Under the pieces are notes generated by a model. The model saw nothing but the letters and a program-made list of their open reading frames with translations. It ran no database searches and was not told the origin of the DNA. Below are positions 1 through 9,633 of a stretch of 41,136 bases of DNA, one piece after another (within the stretch, counting starts at the first letter, position 1; the number at the start of each line of letters is the position of its first letter). Made by a program: the position numbers and the translations under genes. Source of the stretch: Scenedesmus sp. ARA3 (taxonomy: Eukaryota; Chlorophyta; Chlorophyceae; Sphaeropleales; Scenedesmaceae); the NCBI GenBank assembly GCA_004335835.1, contig RWJK01001589.1:32894-74029 (forward strand), given 5' to 3'.

Positions 1-110
1 CCAGCCAAGCATTTGCCGTTGCATGGTTTGTGAACGTATGTCAGCCGCTCACGACCACGAATCTGCTGCATGCCGCCCTGTTGCATGCTTTTGTCACTAA
101 ACTTGCGCAG

Positions 111-386
111 GCCGTGCCGCCCAACGAGCGCCGCAAGAAGATCATCAAGTGGGCCATCGGAGGTGCAGCAGGCATTGGCATCGTGGCGGGCGTGGCCGCA
201 GCGCTGACTTTCGGTGACCTGGCATCCACAATGGCAAACATGCCGGTGGGCGATGCCATGGCTGGCATTGGGGGCGACCTGGGCACCTTTTTTGAGGGGC
301 TTGGAGGTGCCATGGACTGCTGCGGCGGCAATTGTGACTGCTGCGGGGACTGCGGGGATGCCTGCAACGTGTGCGTGACCTGCTGA
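111..386 (+). CDS. C-terminal exon of an unidentified membrane protein with a Cys-rich tail (partial)
   Basis: The exon is taken from after a CAG acceptor at 108-110 and runs open to TGA at 384-386; the gene begins outside the window. The 91 encoded residues start with a basic stretch (NERRKKIIK), followed by one hydrophobic, Gly/Ala-rich segment of about 22 residues that looks like a membrane helix. A Gly/Met-rich linker and a tail with ten cysteines in the last 24 residues follow, including two CC pairs and CxxCC/CxxC spacings. An in-frame ATG at 30 would extend the reading upstream, but the sequence there has no protein character and ends in a good acceptor, so it is read as intron. The tail could bind metal, be acylated or form disulfides; no family was recognised. 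The region around the stop codon is duplicated 98 bp downstream. Confidence 0.5.
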   Translation, partial: AVPPNERRKKIIKWAIGGAAGIGIVAGVAAALTFGDLASTMANMPVGDAMAGIGGDLGTFFEGLGGAMDCCGGNCDCCGDCGDACNVCVTC

Positions 387-510
387 GGTGGTTGGGAGTG
401 TTAGGGCGTGACGAAAGGCTATGGAGCTGGTATGCATGCTGCTTTGGGCAGTGCTTGCGCATGCTACGTGTGCGTGACCTGCTGAGCTGGTCGGGGGTGC
501 TATGGCGTGC
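364..510 (+). repeat. 98-bp tandem duplication spanning a stop codon
   Basis: The segment ACGTGTGCGTGACCTGCTGA around the stop codon of the first gene (367-386) recurs at 465-484, 98 bp downstream. About 25 further bases of flank remain similar. The second copy would again encode VCVTC followed by a stop. It lies in the putative 3' UTR and is the first of the window's echo duplications. Confidence 0.8.
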
Positions 511-954
511 TTGCTGGTGGTCGGTTGGTGGGCAGTGGGCGATGGTGTGGCTGCTGAGGCTTCAAAGCTGGCATGCTTTGCCTGTGTCATGCAAGTATGG
601 AGCTCTTGATTTAATTTGTGGCATTATCATGCAGTGGGTTGTACCTTGGGGCGTGCTTGGTGCTTCTGCTGTGTGAGGGTGCCTTGGGTGGCAGTGCCTT
701 CATGCATGTGCACAATGTGTACAAGTGGAGGGACTCTGGAGGTCAGCAGAAAGGGGTTCTATTGTTTGTGGTTGCAGCGGCATGCAGCCTGCGTTCGGGT
801 TCCGTTTTGTTGCAACCGGGTTTCTGATGTGGCGGAGTTGTTGCTGCAAGCAAGCTGGGCTGGCATGGAATGCTCTGTCGCAGGACTTCTCAGTTGCAGG
901 ACTGGGTGCTGCATGAGCAGCTGCCAGCATGTCGGATGTGTCTTCTTGCTGAGT

Positions 955-1048
955 TGTAGGGTTGCTGCATCTTGCAGCAGACTTGTGTGTAGGGCTGCTG
1001 CACCTTGCAGCAGACTGCAGCCTTGTAGGGCTGCTGCATCTTGCAGTA
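955..1048. repeat. Three-copy minisatellite, about 33-36 bp period
   Basis: Copies begin at 955, 988 and 1024. Each carries TGTAGGG(T/C)TGCTGCA followed by (T/C)CTTGCAG, and the last copy is truncated. It lies in the gene-free region and has no evident function. Confidence 0.8.
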
Positions 1049-2431
1049 TTCGGGAAACCAGAGCTAGGCGGAGGTGGCTCAGGTTGCACGCCAGCTGCCA
1101 GGATGCACGGGATTGCCTCAGTGTCTGCCAACCCTGCAGCTTGGTTGATTTGGACATGCCGCACAGTGCCGCAAGGGGAATGGGAGTTTGAGTTGCTTGG
1201 ATCAGCATCCCCTGTCGCAAGGCACAGCTGTGAAAGCATGGGTATAGCAGCTGCGGCTGAGGATGCAGAGGTGGTGGTGCGGAGGATGGCAACTGATGAC
1301 TGGGCAACCATCTGAAGTACTGCCTGGTTTGTTTGTGGTGGAGCAGCACTTGTTGGACCTGCTCGTGCAAGGATTGGCAGGTGGACTGTTTTCTAAGTAA
1401 GCCAAAGAGGAAGTGCAGGTGATTGCTGATTACCTGTGTCTGCAGAGATGTGTTTGCTGCTGCCCTTGCAATGCTGCACGCAATGTGCCTGGGTGTGATT
1501 GCAGCCGCAGGTGGGCAGCATGTGGCCAGGCAAGCCCTGGCAGCAGCATTATCTGTGCGAGGCTTGCTAGGGATGATGGCAGCAGGCGTTACTTTGTGGC
1601 TTTGCTGATATGTTGACTACGCTCGTTGTAGGAGCTTGCCATCATCATCGTTCAAATCGAGCATGCACGTATCCGTCTGTACATGGAATGGTGTTTGGCA
1701 GTACCATGGTTCATGTGCATGCTGGCTACGGGTGTCTATTGGCAGGTGCACCAGGCAGAAGTGAGCCATGTCTTGCATGACTTTGGCTGCATTTGTGAAA
1801 GCCACATCAGCGGTCGGCTGCATCCATGGGGTGCACTCTGCCAGTGCTGCTGAGCTTGCTGTTGAGGCTTTCAAGGGGTCTGATGCAGGTGCTATCACTT
1901 GCAGGATCGTGGTGCGCCTGGCGGCAATGGTGCACTCCTGCAGCTGACAGAGCGTTGCTCCGTGCTTTCCGCAGGACGCAGAGTTTATGGCAACTTGTTT
2001 TGTGCATCGTCAGCGGCTGCCTTAACACCCCACATGACATACCTGGGTGCATACATAGGCGTGAGTGCTGCGTATCACACACAATGTGCACGGACTGTGT
2101 TGAGTTTCGCATGCTGCTGCCTAGTACGAAACGTGCTTAGCAGGCTGCAGGTGCCGCTTGACATGCACGGTTTCCAGATGCAACATGAGGATTAGGGTGG
2201 GGGGTACTTGTTTGTCGGCTGTGACTGCCATATGGATGCGCACTCGAACTGAAACAGGCATGTGTCTGCTGCCTGGCAGCCTGCTTGATGCATGTGCCGA
2301 TTGTTGCCTTGGGCGGGCGCTACTAGCCACACGATGTTGGTGCTGGATGCCCTGCACATCCTTGCGATAACCTCTACACACAGTTGTTGCTTGAGCCATG
2401 CATGCATGTACACTGTCTTGTGCGAGCCGTG

Positions 2432-2467
2432 CATGCATGTGTAGCATGGGCATGCTACACATGCATG
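2432..2467. repeat. Perfect 17-bp inverted repeat with 2-nt spacer
   Basis: CATGCATGTGTAGCATG at 2432-2448 and its exact reverse complement at 2451-2467 are separated by GG. Pairing extends outward with one bulged base. It could form a hairpin in RNA or a cruciform in DNA. Confidence 0.9.
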
Positions 2468-3156
2468 GCACACTACAATTTCAGCTGCATGCAAGGTATG
2501 TGAGTTGTGTCTGCTTGCTTGTCGTGGTGTTGCTGTTGGCGACTGGAACAGCCATGTAGCATTGTATCCCTCATCTGCTTCTTATAGTAGCTGATGCGGA
2601 TGACCTTGCCTGCACAGCACAGCACGTTGAAGACATTGCATAGCCTGTTTTGCATGCAGCCTGCGTCAGCTGCATGGTGTGCATCTTTTGTTTTGCAGCT
2701 CTGTGGCGGCGCAGTATGAGGCGATTGAGTGGTGCGGCTGCATGCATTACTCAAGGAGCCTCATAAGCTGACTAGCTGGCTCGTGGTGTGCGGCGCTGGC
2801 AGCTGCATTTGTCTGACTGCAGAGGGGGCAATAGTAATGACCACTCTGCTGTTCATGTGCTGTGGAAGAGGGCTGTTTATTCATTGCGGTCAGTGGCCGC
2901 TAACGGAATGGACAAGCTGGTAACACGGTATCACACTGATGTTGGGGTTGTTGCGTTTTGCTGTGAGTTATGCGTGCAATATTGCCAGGGGGATTGTGGT
3001 GGCGTGATGCGGCTCATGTGGTGGCGTGACTCATGCCATCTGCAAGTCACCAAGCGGCTGTGCATGTTATTCAAGGCTTGTGCAGGCGCTGTTTGGTGTG
3101 CCCATGGTGGTATCATGAAGGACATCGTTTGGTGTTTCCAGCCCAGAGCAGCACAG

Positions 3157-3241
3157 CAGCATTGCTTGAAGGTGCGCAGCTGTGCATGACCAGCGTCCTT
3201 TGGGATCCTGGCTTCGTCTAGAATTTGTCATTTTACAGCAT
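3157..3241 (+). repeat. Dispersed repeat, copy 1
   Basis: About 85 bp starting CAGCATTGCTTGAAGGTGCG align without large gaps to 17021-17105, just downstream of the Myb gene's stop codon. I estimate roughly 80% identity by eye. No coding capacity or terminal repeats were seen; it may be a fragment of a mobile element. Confidence 0.75.
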
Positions 3242-3868
3242 AGGGTGGTGTGATGTACACATGTGTGCAGGTGCAGGTGACGGCACTTCAGCAGCACATT
3301 GATTGTACTGGCACCTTTGCCGTGGAACCCATCCAGTTGCTACACCAAAACTGCATGCTTGTCACTGTTGCTTCGTTTCAACTTGAAGCAACGATTAAGG
3401 AGGTTAGTTGGTTTTGCGTCGCATCATTCATCAGTTAATGAATGACTGCTGCAGTCTGGCTGTCTTACTAGCAGTGGATTGTTGTCGTGGAGGCTGTGCC
3501 ACCAAAACGTTTGGCTGACATGCTGCCCACTGTCATGCTCTTGTGAGCCCACTTGGTCCTGTTTTGGCACTGAAACGCTGTGCAATGTGCACCGCCAACT
3601 CTTACTACTGCAATTACTACTGCAACTCTTGATACCAACCAGGATCATGGCACTACGCAATGGTACTGTTACTCAGGGTGTTACGTCTGGTGTGTTAGGT
3701 CACACTGTGACATTTGCAGTTGCCCATGGCTCATCCCCACATCTAAGCGCACGCAACGACTATTGAAATACCTGCCTTAGCCTTTTGCCGAAGCACACCA
3801 TAGCTGCAGGGCTCAGTAGGAGCTGCACCACCTTCCCACCTTTCCACACCCTCCAGGCAACTCAGAAA

Positions 3869-6800
3869 ATGAAGGCCCTAATTCTTGTTGGTGGATATGG
3901 AACACGCCTGAGGCCACTCACGGTATTCATAAAGCTAGGCGCACGCAGCAGCACCCGGCACCCTTACTAGCCAGGCGTGGCACTCAACGAACGCCTATCT
4001 GCTTGCAGCTGACCGTTCCTAAGCCTTTGGTGGACTTTTGCAACAAACCAATGATATGCCACCAAATAGAGGTGGGGTTGCAGGATTGATTCGGCAAGGT
4101 GCCTACGCCTAACGTCCGCGTAGTGGCTCCCTATGCTGCAGCCTATGCCAGCCTCATTGAACATATTGCAAACGTTTATTTTCCTCGTACGCACCTGCCT
4201 CGCTGTGCGATACGGGTGCTGTACCAACCTCACTCTGCAACCCCCACCTCAACCCCCTTGCTGCTGCTTTGCTGGCAGGCGCTCAAGGCAGCTGGTGTGA
4301 CAGAGGTCATCCTGGCCATCAACTACCAGCCAGAGGTAAACCCAAAGTCTCAGCAATTGGTGTGCCTGCCCTCTCTGCCCTCATTTTGCTGCTAGCTCTG
4401 CACTCAAATGGTGCCACCTGGTGCCCATAGCAACTGCTTCTCCCAGCAAGGCACCATCGTCCTACGTTCAGCGCCTGTGGTTTGCCAGTAGCAGCATCAG
4501 ATGTTTCAGTCCTTTAAGCTGCCTAGTTGCCATTGCAGCCTCCAGCACAGCGCTTAGCGGCCAGCTGTGGTGGTGTTTTTGCTGAAGTTGGGGTTGTGGT
4601 TGCTTCCTGCAGGTTATGATGGGCTTCATTAAGGAGTGGGGAGAAAGGCTTGGAGTGAAAATCACCTGCTCACAGGTAAGTGCAAGCATGGTGATGGGCA
4701 GCATGCACCCAAACGTGCTTCCTGCAAGCACTTGCTGGCAGTACACAGCTGCCAGCCGCTTGCTGCCTCGCAACATGCCGTACGATGCCTTGTCCGGACA
4801 CCCAGGCCACACACCCCGCTCTTGAAGAGGTGCAAACACCCGCAGCTGCCAACACGCGCGCTGACAGCCCATCATTCAACTGTTGCTTGCAGGAAAATGA
4901 GCCGATGGGCACGGCCGGCCCGCTAGCGCTGGCGCGCCACCTGCTGGACGACGGCTCCGGCAAGCCCTTCTTCGTGCTCAACAGTGACGTGGTTTGCCCT
5001 TACCCCATGAAGGACATGCTGGACTTCCACCTGGCACGCGAGGCGGAGGCCACCATCCTGGTTACCAAGGTGCGGTGAAAAGCTAACGCAATGCTTGCTT
5101 CCTGCAGAGTGTGCTGCAGGGAATCTGGCACATTGCAGAGGCCTTGTATGCAGTAACAGCCAATGTAGTGGATGCAAGCGCCAATGATGGAGGCACATTG
5201 GTTGTGGCTGTGCATGTGACTGGAGGGGCGCAGCTGCTGGGGCGGCTCTATGCCATGTTACCGCTGTCCGCAGAACTGCTGCTGCCAGATGTGCCAGCTG
5301 TGCTCTGCTGCCAGTTGAACCAGCAACATAGTGTAGCTGCGTTGGAGGCCACAACGTCGTGGTTGTTTGTATGCAGGTGGATGATCCCTCCAAGTACGGC
5401 GTGGTTGTGATTGACGAGTACGGGCAGGTGCAGCGCTTTGTGGAGAAGCCCAAGGTGCGCCGCCATGTGCTGCTGTCGGCCGCAAGCAGGCGTGAGCCTA
5501 GCAGCAGCACCCGCTACAGCATGCACGAGCAACAGCAGCGTTACACTGGCGGCCCTTGTGTATCATGTGAAGCAGTAAGCAGCCACAGCATGAATATGTT
5601 GCATCAGTGCATGTGTTGTTGTGTTATCGCTTGCAGGAGTTTGTTGGCGACAAGATCAACGCAGGCATCTACGTGCTGGCGCCCTCAGTGCTGGACCGCA
5701 TCGAGCTGCGGCCGACCAGCATTGAGCGCGAGGTGTTCCCGCACGTGGCAGCAGACAAGAAGCTCTTCGCCTTCACGCTGCCAGGCTACTGGATGGTGAG
5801 AGCATGACCCATGGATGTTTGCTGTCTTTATATAAGAAGCAGACACATGGCCAGGTGCTATGTATGTGGAAAAGTAGCAAGACCGCAACTGCAGATGTGG
5901 CACTGTTTATGTAACTGCTGACACGGCTGTTCACTGTGAACACGCTGCCAATTTCGTGTGTAACTGCTTGTTTTTGTTCTGCAATTGTCCTGACGCACCG
6001 CTGCAACTGCTCCTGGCTGCTTGTTCTTGCTGCTAGGACGTGGGCCAGCCGAAGGACTACCTCAAGGGTGAGGCCTTTTCTTCTGGCAGTTTCCAGAGTA
6101 GTTGCAATAATCATGCGCAGCATGGATTGCAACAAGTGGGTGCCAATGCACACAAAGCTGGCTGCATTGCAGCTGCCTGGCAGCTGCAGGCCAAGGTTAG
6201 CACTGCATGTGCAGCTGCTGTAAGCCATTTGGATTGCTTCAGCCCACAGTCTAGGAGCACTGCCTGCACAGCAGCCAAACCTAAGCGCACGGCCCTGCAC
6301 ATCAGCGCCTCAACCATTTTCTGTGGCCACGCTGTGCAGGCCTGACGCTGCACTTGGACAACCTGCGCATCCACAGCCGTGCAGCACTGGCCAGCGGGCC
6401 GGACTACACGGGCAACGTGCTGGTGGCACCCAGCGCGACCATTGGCAGCGGCTGCCTCATAGGTGGGCATGCAGCAGAGCTGGTCACTGGAAAGTGCTGC
6501 TGTTTCTGCGGTGCTGCCCAAGCAGCTCTTATCTACTCTATCTATGTGTACAGCATTTGGAGATGTCGTGCCTGGAATGCTTGCAGCAGCTGATGTGTGC
6601 AGGAGGGCTGGCCGCTGCTTGGTGCGACTGTGTTTGCCCGTCTGCTGCCGCTGCTGCGTGCAGGCCCGGACGTCAGCATCGGCGAGGGTTGCGTGATCGG
6701 CAACGGCGTGCGCCTGAGCAACTGCGTGGTGATGAAGGGCGTGAAGGTCAAGGACCACAGCAAGGTGCGGCAACTGCTGTGGCGCCTGTTGGCTGCGTGC

Positions 6801-7433
6801 TGTACATGACTGTAGACAAAGGCCTGGTGGGAGGGGCTTGTGCACAGCATCTCAGAGGTCAATGACATTAGTTTTTTTGTGACAAGGAGGATGTATGATC
6901 AGCAGGAGGCTGCAGGTGCTGACTGCCGTGGCATATAAAGGTAGGTTGCAAGTACAAACGGTACTGGTTTGCTGCTGTTGCCATGTGGTGCTGCAGGTTG
7001 ACAAGAGCATCATCGGCTGGGACAGCACCATCGGGGCGTGGAGCCGGCTGGAGAACCACTGCGTGCTGGGAGAGGATGTGCAGGTCAAGGTGAGGGCCCT
7101 TTGCTGCTGTTTGAACAGTGCTAGTGTCGCAGCCTTGTTGGCATCCTGTTCTGCTGGAGCTCTGCTTCCAGACCATAGGACCCCGTAGGTGCCTCAAGTG
7201 GTGGGGTCTGCTGATTATTCTTGGGCATCTGACAAGCAGCACTAAAGGTTTGCAGTATATTATGGCACATTCATATTTTGTTTTCCCTGACTGTCCAGCA
7301 AGTGTGTGACTTGTGCTTGCTGCTGTCTCTGCTGTGGCACTGCCTGCAGGACGAGCTGTACCTAAACGGCGCGGTTGTGCTGCCGCACAAAGAGATCAAG
7401 GAGGCAGTGCCGTCACCAAATATCATCCTGTAG
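3869..7433 (+). CDS. GMPP: GDP-mannose pyrophosphorylase (mannose-1-phosphate guanylyltransferase)
   Basis: This enzyme makes GDP-mannose from mannose-1-phosphate and GTP in the cytosol, feeding ascorbate synthesis, protein glycosylation and wall polysaccharides. Exons: 3869-3922, 4009-4071, 4279-4335, 4613-4675, 4893-5069, 5377-5454, 5637-5795, 6037-6067, 6340-6462, 6664-6764, 6997-7089, 7350-7433. All introns are GT-AG and the frame closes to 360 aa, the usual length for the beta-type enzyme. The nucleotidyltransferase domain has GGYGTRLRP (8-16), LNSD (108-111), EKPK (161-164) and NAGIY (172-176). The C-terminal third is a left-handed beta-helix of hexapeptide repeats (about 255-340). Pro22 and Pro89, which are altered in the Arabidopsis vtc1-1 and cyt1-1 mutants, are conserved at identical numbering. 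ATG 3869 is chosen because the catalytic loop follows at once. No echo copies were seen in its introns. Confidence 0.97.
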
Positions 7434-7934
7434 ATATCGCAGTTTGAGCTATCGTATTTGCAGCTTTGCATATGTACTGGCTGTGTGGGAGCGTTTGGTG
7501 GAGCAGTGCTGCAGGAGTTTGCTGTTGGCAGCTGTTGCGTTTGCCAGTGACACACCAGCCGCAGAGGCTGGGTGGTACGGGTATGTTTTGGGACAGCAGA
7601 TAACGGGTAGTGCCTGCGAAAGCAATCAAGCTGTGTCTGGTCATGCGCAATCAACCGTGAGCACTTCGCTTGGCACTTCCTCCACAGACGGGGCAGCCAG
7701 GTTGCTTCCAAGAATTGCCGTTTGAAGTGAAAGAGTTCAAATAGAATATCTTACCAGGCCGAACGCATGGAGTTCGTGTAACTACTGTGTGACCGAAAGT
7801 ACCCAGTGAGTTATTCCTGAAGTCTTCTGGGCCTGGGCAATGCCGCGATCAAGTACGCCTTGATCGTGCATGTCAGTCAATAAGAAGGAATGTTTGTGTT
7901 AACTTTCTCTTGAGACGATGGCTGTAGAAGCCCA
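7434..7934. other. 3' UTR of GMPP and short spacer to next gene
   Basis: No coding signal is seen. The segment holds the likely GMPP 3' UTR with its TGTAA signal and then about 150 bp before the next start codon, so the two + strand genes are closely packed. Confidence 0.7.
7777..7781 (+). promoter_or_regulatory. TGTAA poly(A) signal for GMPP
   Basis: TGTAA is the usual chlorophycean polyadenylation signal. This one lies about 345 nt after the GMPP stop, and cleavage would be expected 10-20 nt beyond it. Confidence 0.65.
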
Positions 7935-9596
7935 ATGCGTTGCGTGGCGGGCCAGCGTGGCGTGATCGTTCTTGCATTCTGGATTTGCTTCTTACTTTGT
8001 GCCCCAAGCACAGGAACACTAGCACTAGGCTACAGGAGTGGGAGATATAGCTGCTGCACTGGCTGCACTTCCTGCTCCTGCACCAGTCGCGGGGGCAGCT
8101 ATGGGAGTGCAGCGCCAGGAACCAACTGTAATGCTTGTGCATCTGGACCTGGTCAAAACTTTCTGCTCCAAGGGAGTGCATGCGGTGAGTTCCCGTTGGT
8201 CGCGTGGCGTCACCATCACGCTCTGCGTGTAAGCACCCTACAGCCACATGTACACACTCCATTCTTACCTCATCTTGATTCTCACGTGCTGTTTCAGTTG
8301 GGTGCAGCCTTATCGATCTGGGGGTACCCCGGCATCCGTTCAGGCTGCTGCACTGCACTCAGCATTTCACAATGTTGCATCAGGGCACAGTTGAGTGATA
8401 GACACAGTCCTGGATCATTTGACTGCAACATATGCAGCGTCTGGGGCTGCTGGTGCCGCAGGGCAGCTTCTGCATCCCACACTGCACACACACATGCACA
8501 TGTGACTCATCAACTGCTGCTCCTGCTTCATGCTGCTATTGCCGATTGCAGTCTGCAGGCCAGGCCATGGCAAGGTACGGCAGCAGGCACCAGCAAACAA
8601 CGGCTTTTATGGCTGTTCGTATGTGAGGCGGCCAGGCCATGCTGGCTACTGGGGTGGCTCAGGTGCTGGCTACATCGGCAGCAGGCACCTCCTGCAAGCA
8701 GGGGCTCCTGCAAGCGCACCAGCAGCTGCAACAGCAGCAGCAGCAGAGGCGCCGCCCTCAGCCCCAGCACTATATGATGCCAGCTCAGCTGAAGGAGCAG
8801 CTTCACCAAGCAGTGAGCAGCAGCCAGCTGGCATTGACAGCAGCAGCAGCAGCAGCAGTGAGGCAGCGCTCAACTCTACAGATGCAGCTGCAGCAGCAGC
8901 CACTGCAGAGCTGCAGGTGCCAGCCCCTAGCAGCGACGACAACAGCAGCTCCACCTTACCTAGCAGCCCAGCAGCAGCACCACCTGCAGCAGCAGGGAAC
9001 CGCACACCAGAGCTGGAAGCGCGAGTCGCTGCACTGCAGCAGGCAGCTGCCGAGCAAGCCAAAGCACGTGCTGCAAGCGATGCTGCAAAGCAGCAGGCAG
9101 CAGCAGGTGTGCGGGGACAGGCACGCGAAGCAGCCTTGCAGGACATCGCAGCACGCCATAATGCAACCATTGCAAAGGCGCGTGAGGCAGCAGCAGCGGC
9201 AAAGGACGCACAACAGGCAGCTGCCGACGCTGTAGTTGTTGCAAGCAACAACGCAACGCGCTTGAAGGCCAAAGCACTTGCAGGAATGGCAACCAAGGCA
9301 GCCGAAGACAAGCAGCTGCTGGCTGACAAAATGGAAAAGGCGGTTGCAGCAGCACAGCAGCGCATAACAGAAAATAGAGCGAAGCGCAAGGCAGCGCTTG
9401 AAAAGCGCTTCAAGGCGCAGCTCACCAGGGTCTCTGCAAGGTTGACAGCGCGCAACACGCGTGTGCGCAAGGCTGCGGCACTGCGCGGCAGCAGCAGCAG
9501 CAGCAGGGCAAGTGCTGCTGCGCAGGACTTTGGAGTTGTGAGTTCTGCAGCTGGGCAGCAGGCAGCTGACCCCAACACCCAGCAGCTGCTGGCACT

Positions 9597-9633
<37 letters not shown>

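Larger units (their letters stand above)
387..3868. other. Stretch without a recognised gene
   Basis: Open frames here are short, overlap on both strands and are rich in Cys, His and Met from GCATGC/TGCAGC-type words; none resembles a protein family or splices into one. The left end is probably 3' UTR of the preceding gene and the right end 5' UTR/promoter of the GDP-mannose pyrophosphorylase gene. Visible structure is limited to a short tandem repeat near 955, a perfect hairpin at 2432-2467 and one copy of a dispersed repeat at 3157-3241. A non-coding RNA cannot be excluded. Confidence 0.6.

Noticed and set aside
616..1311. Overlapping open frames of about 200 codons on both strands
   Set aside because: Their composition follows TGC/GCA repeat content, no splice-consistent extension or family signature was found, and they contain the short minisatellite.
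8036..8184. Alternative frame through the first exon of the secreted protein, and a further open stretch at 8298-8397 within its first intron
   Set aside because: Some of it looks protein-like (GAAMGVQRQEPTVMLVHLDLVKTFCSKG), but only the other frame gives a signal peptide, a Cys-rich module and an in-frame join to ACVCRPGHG. It could be a minor alternative exon.
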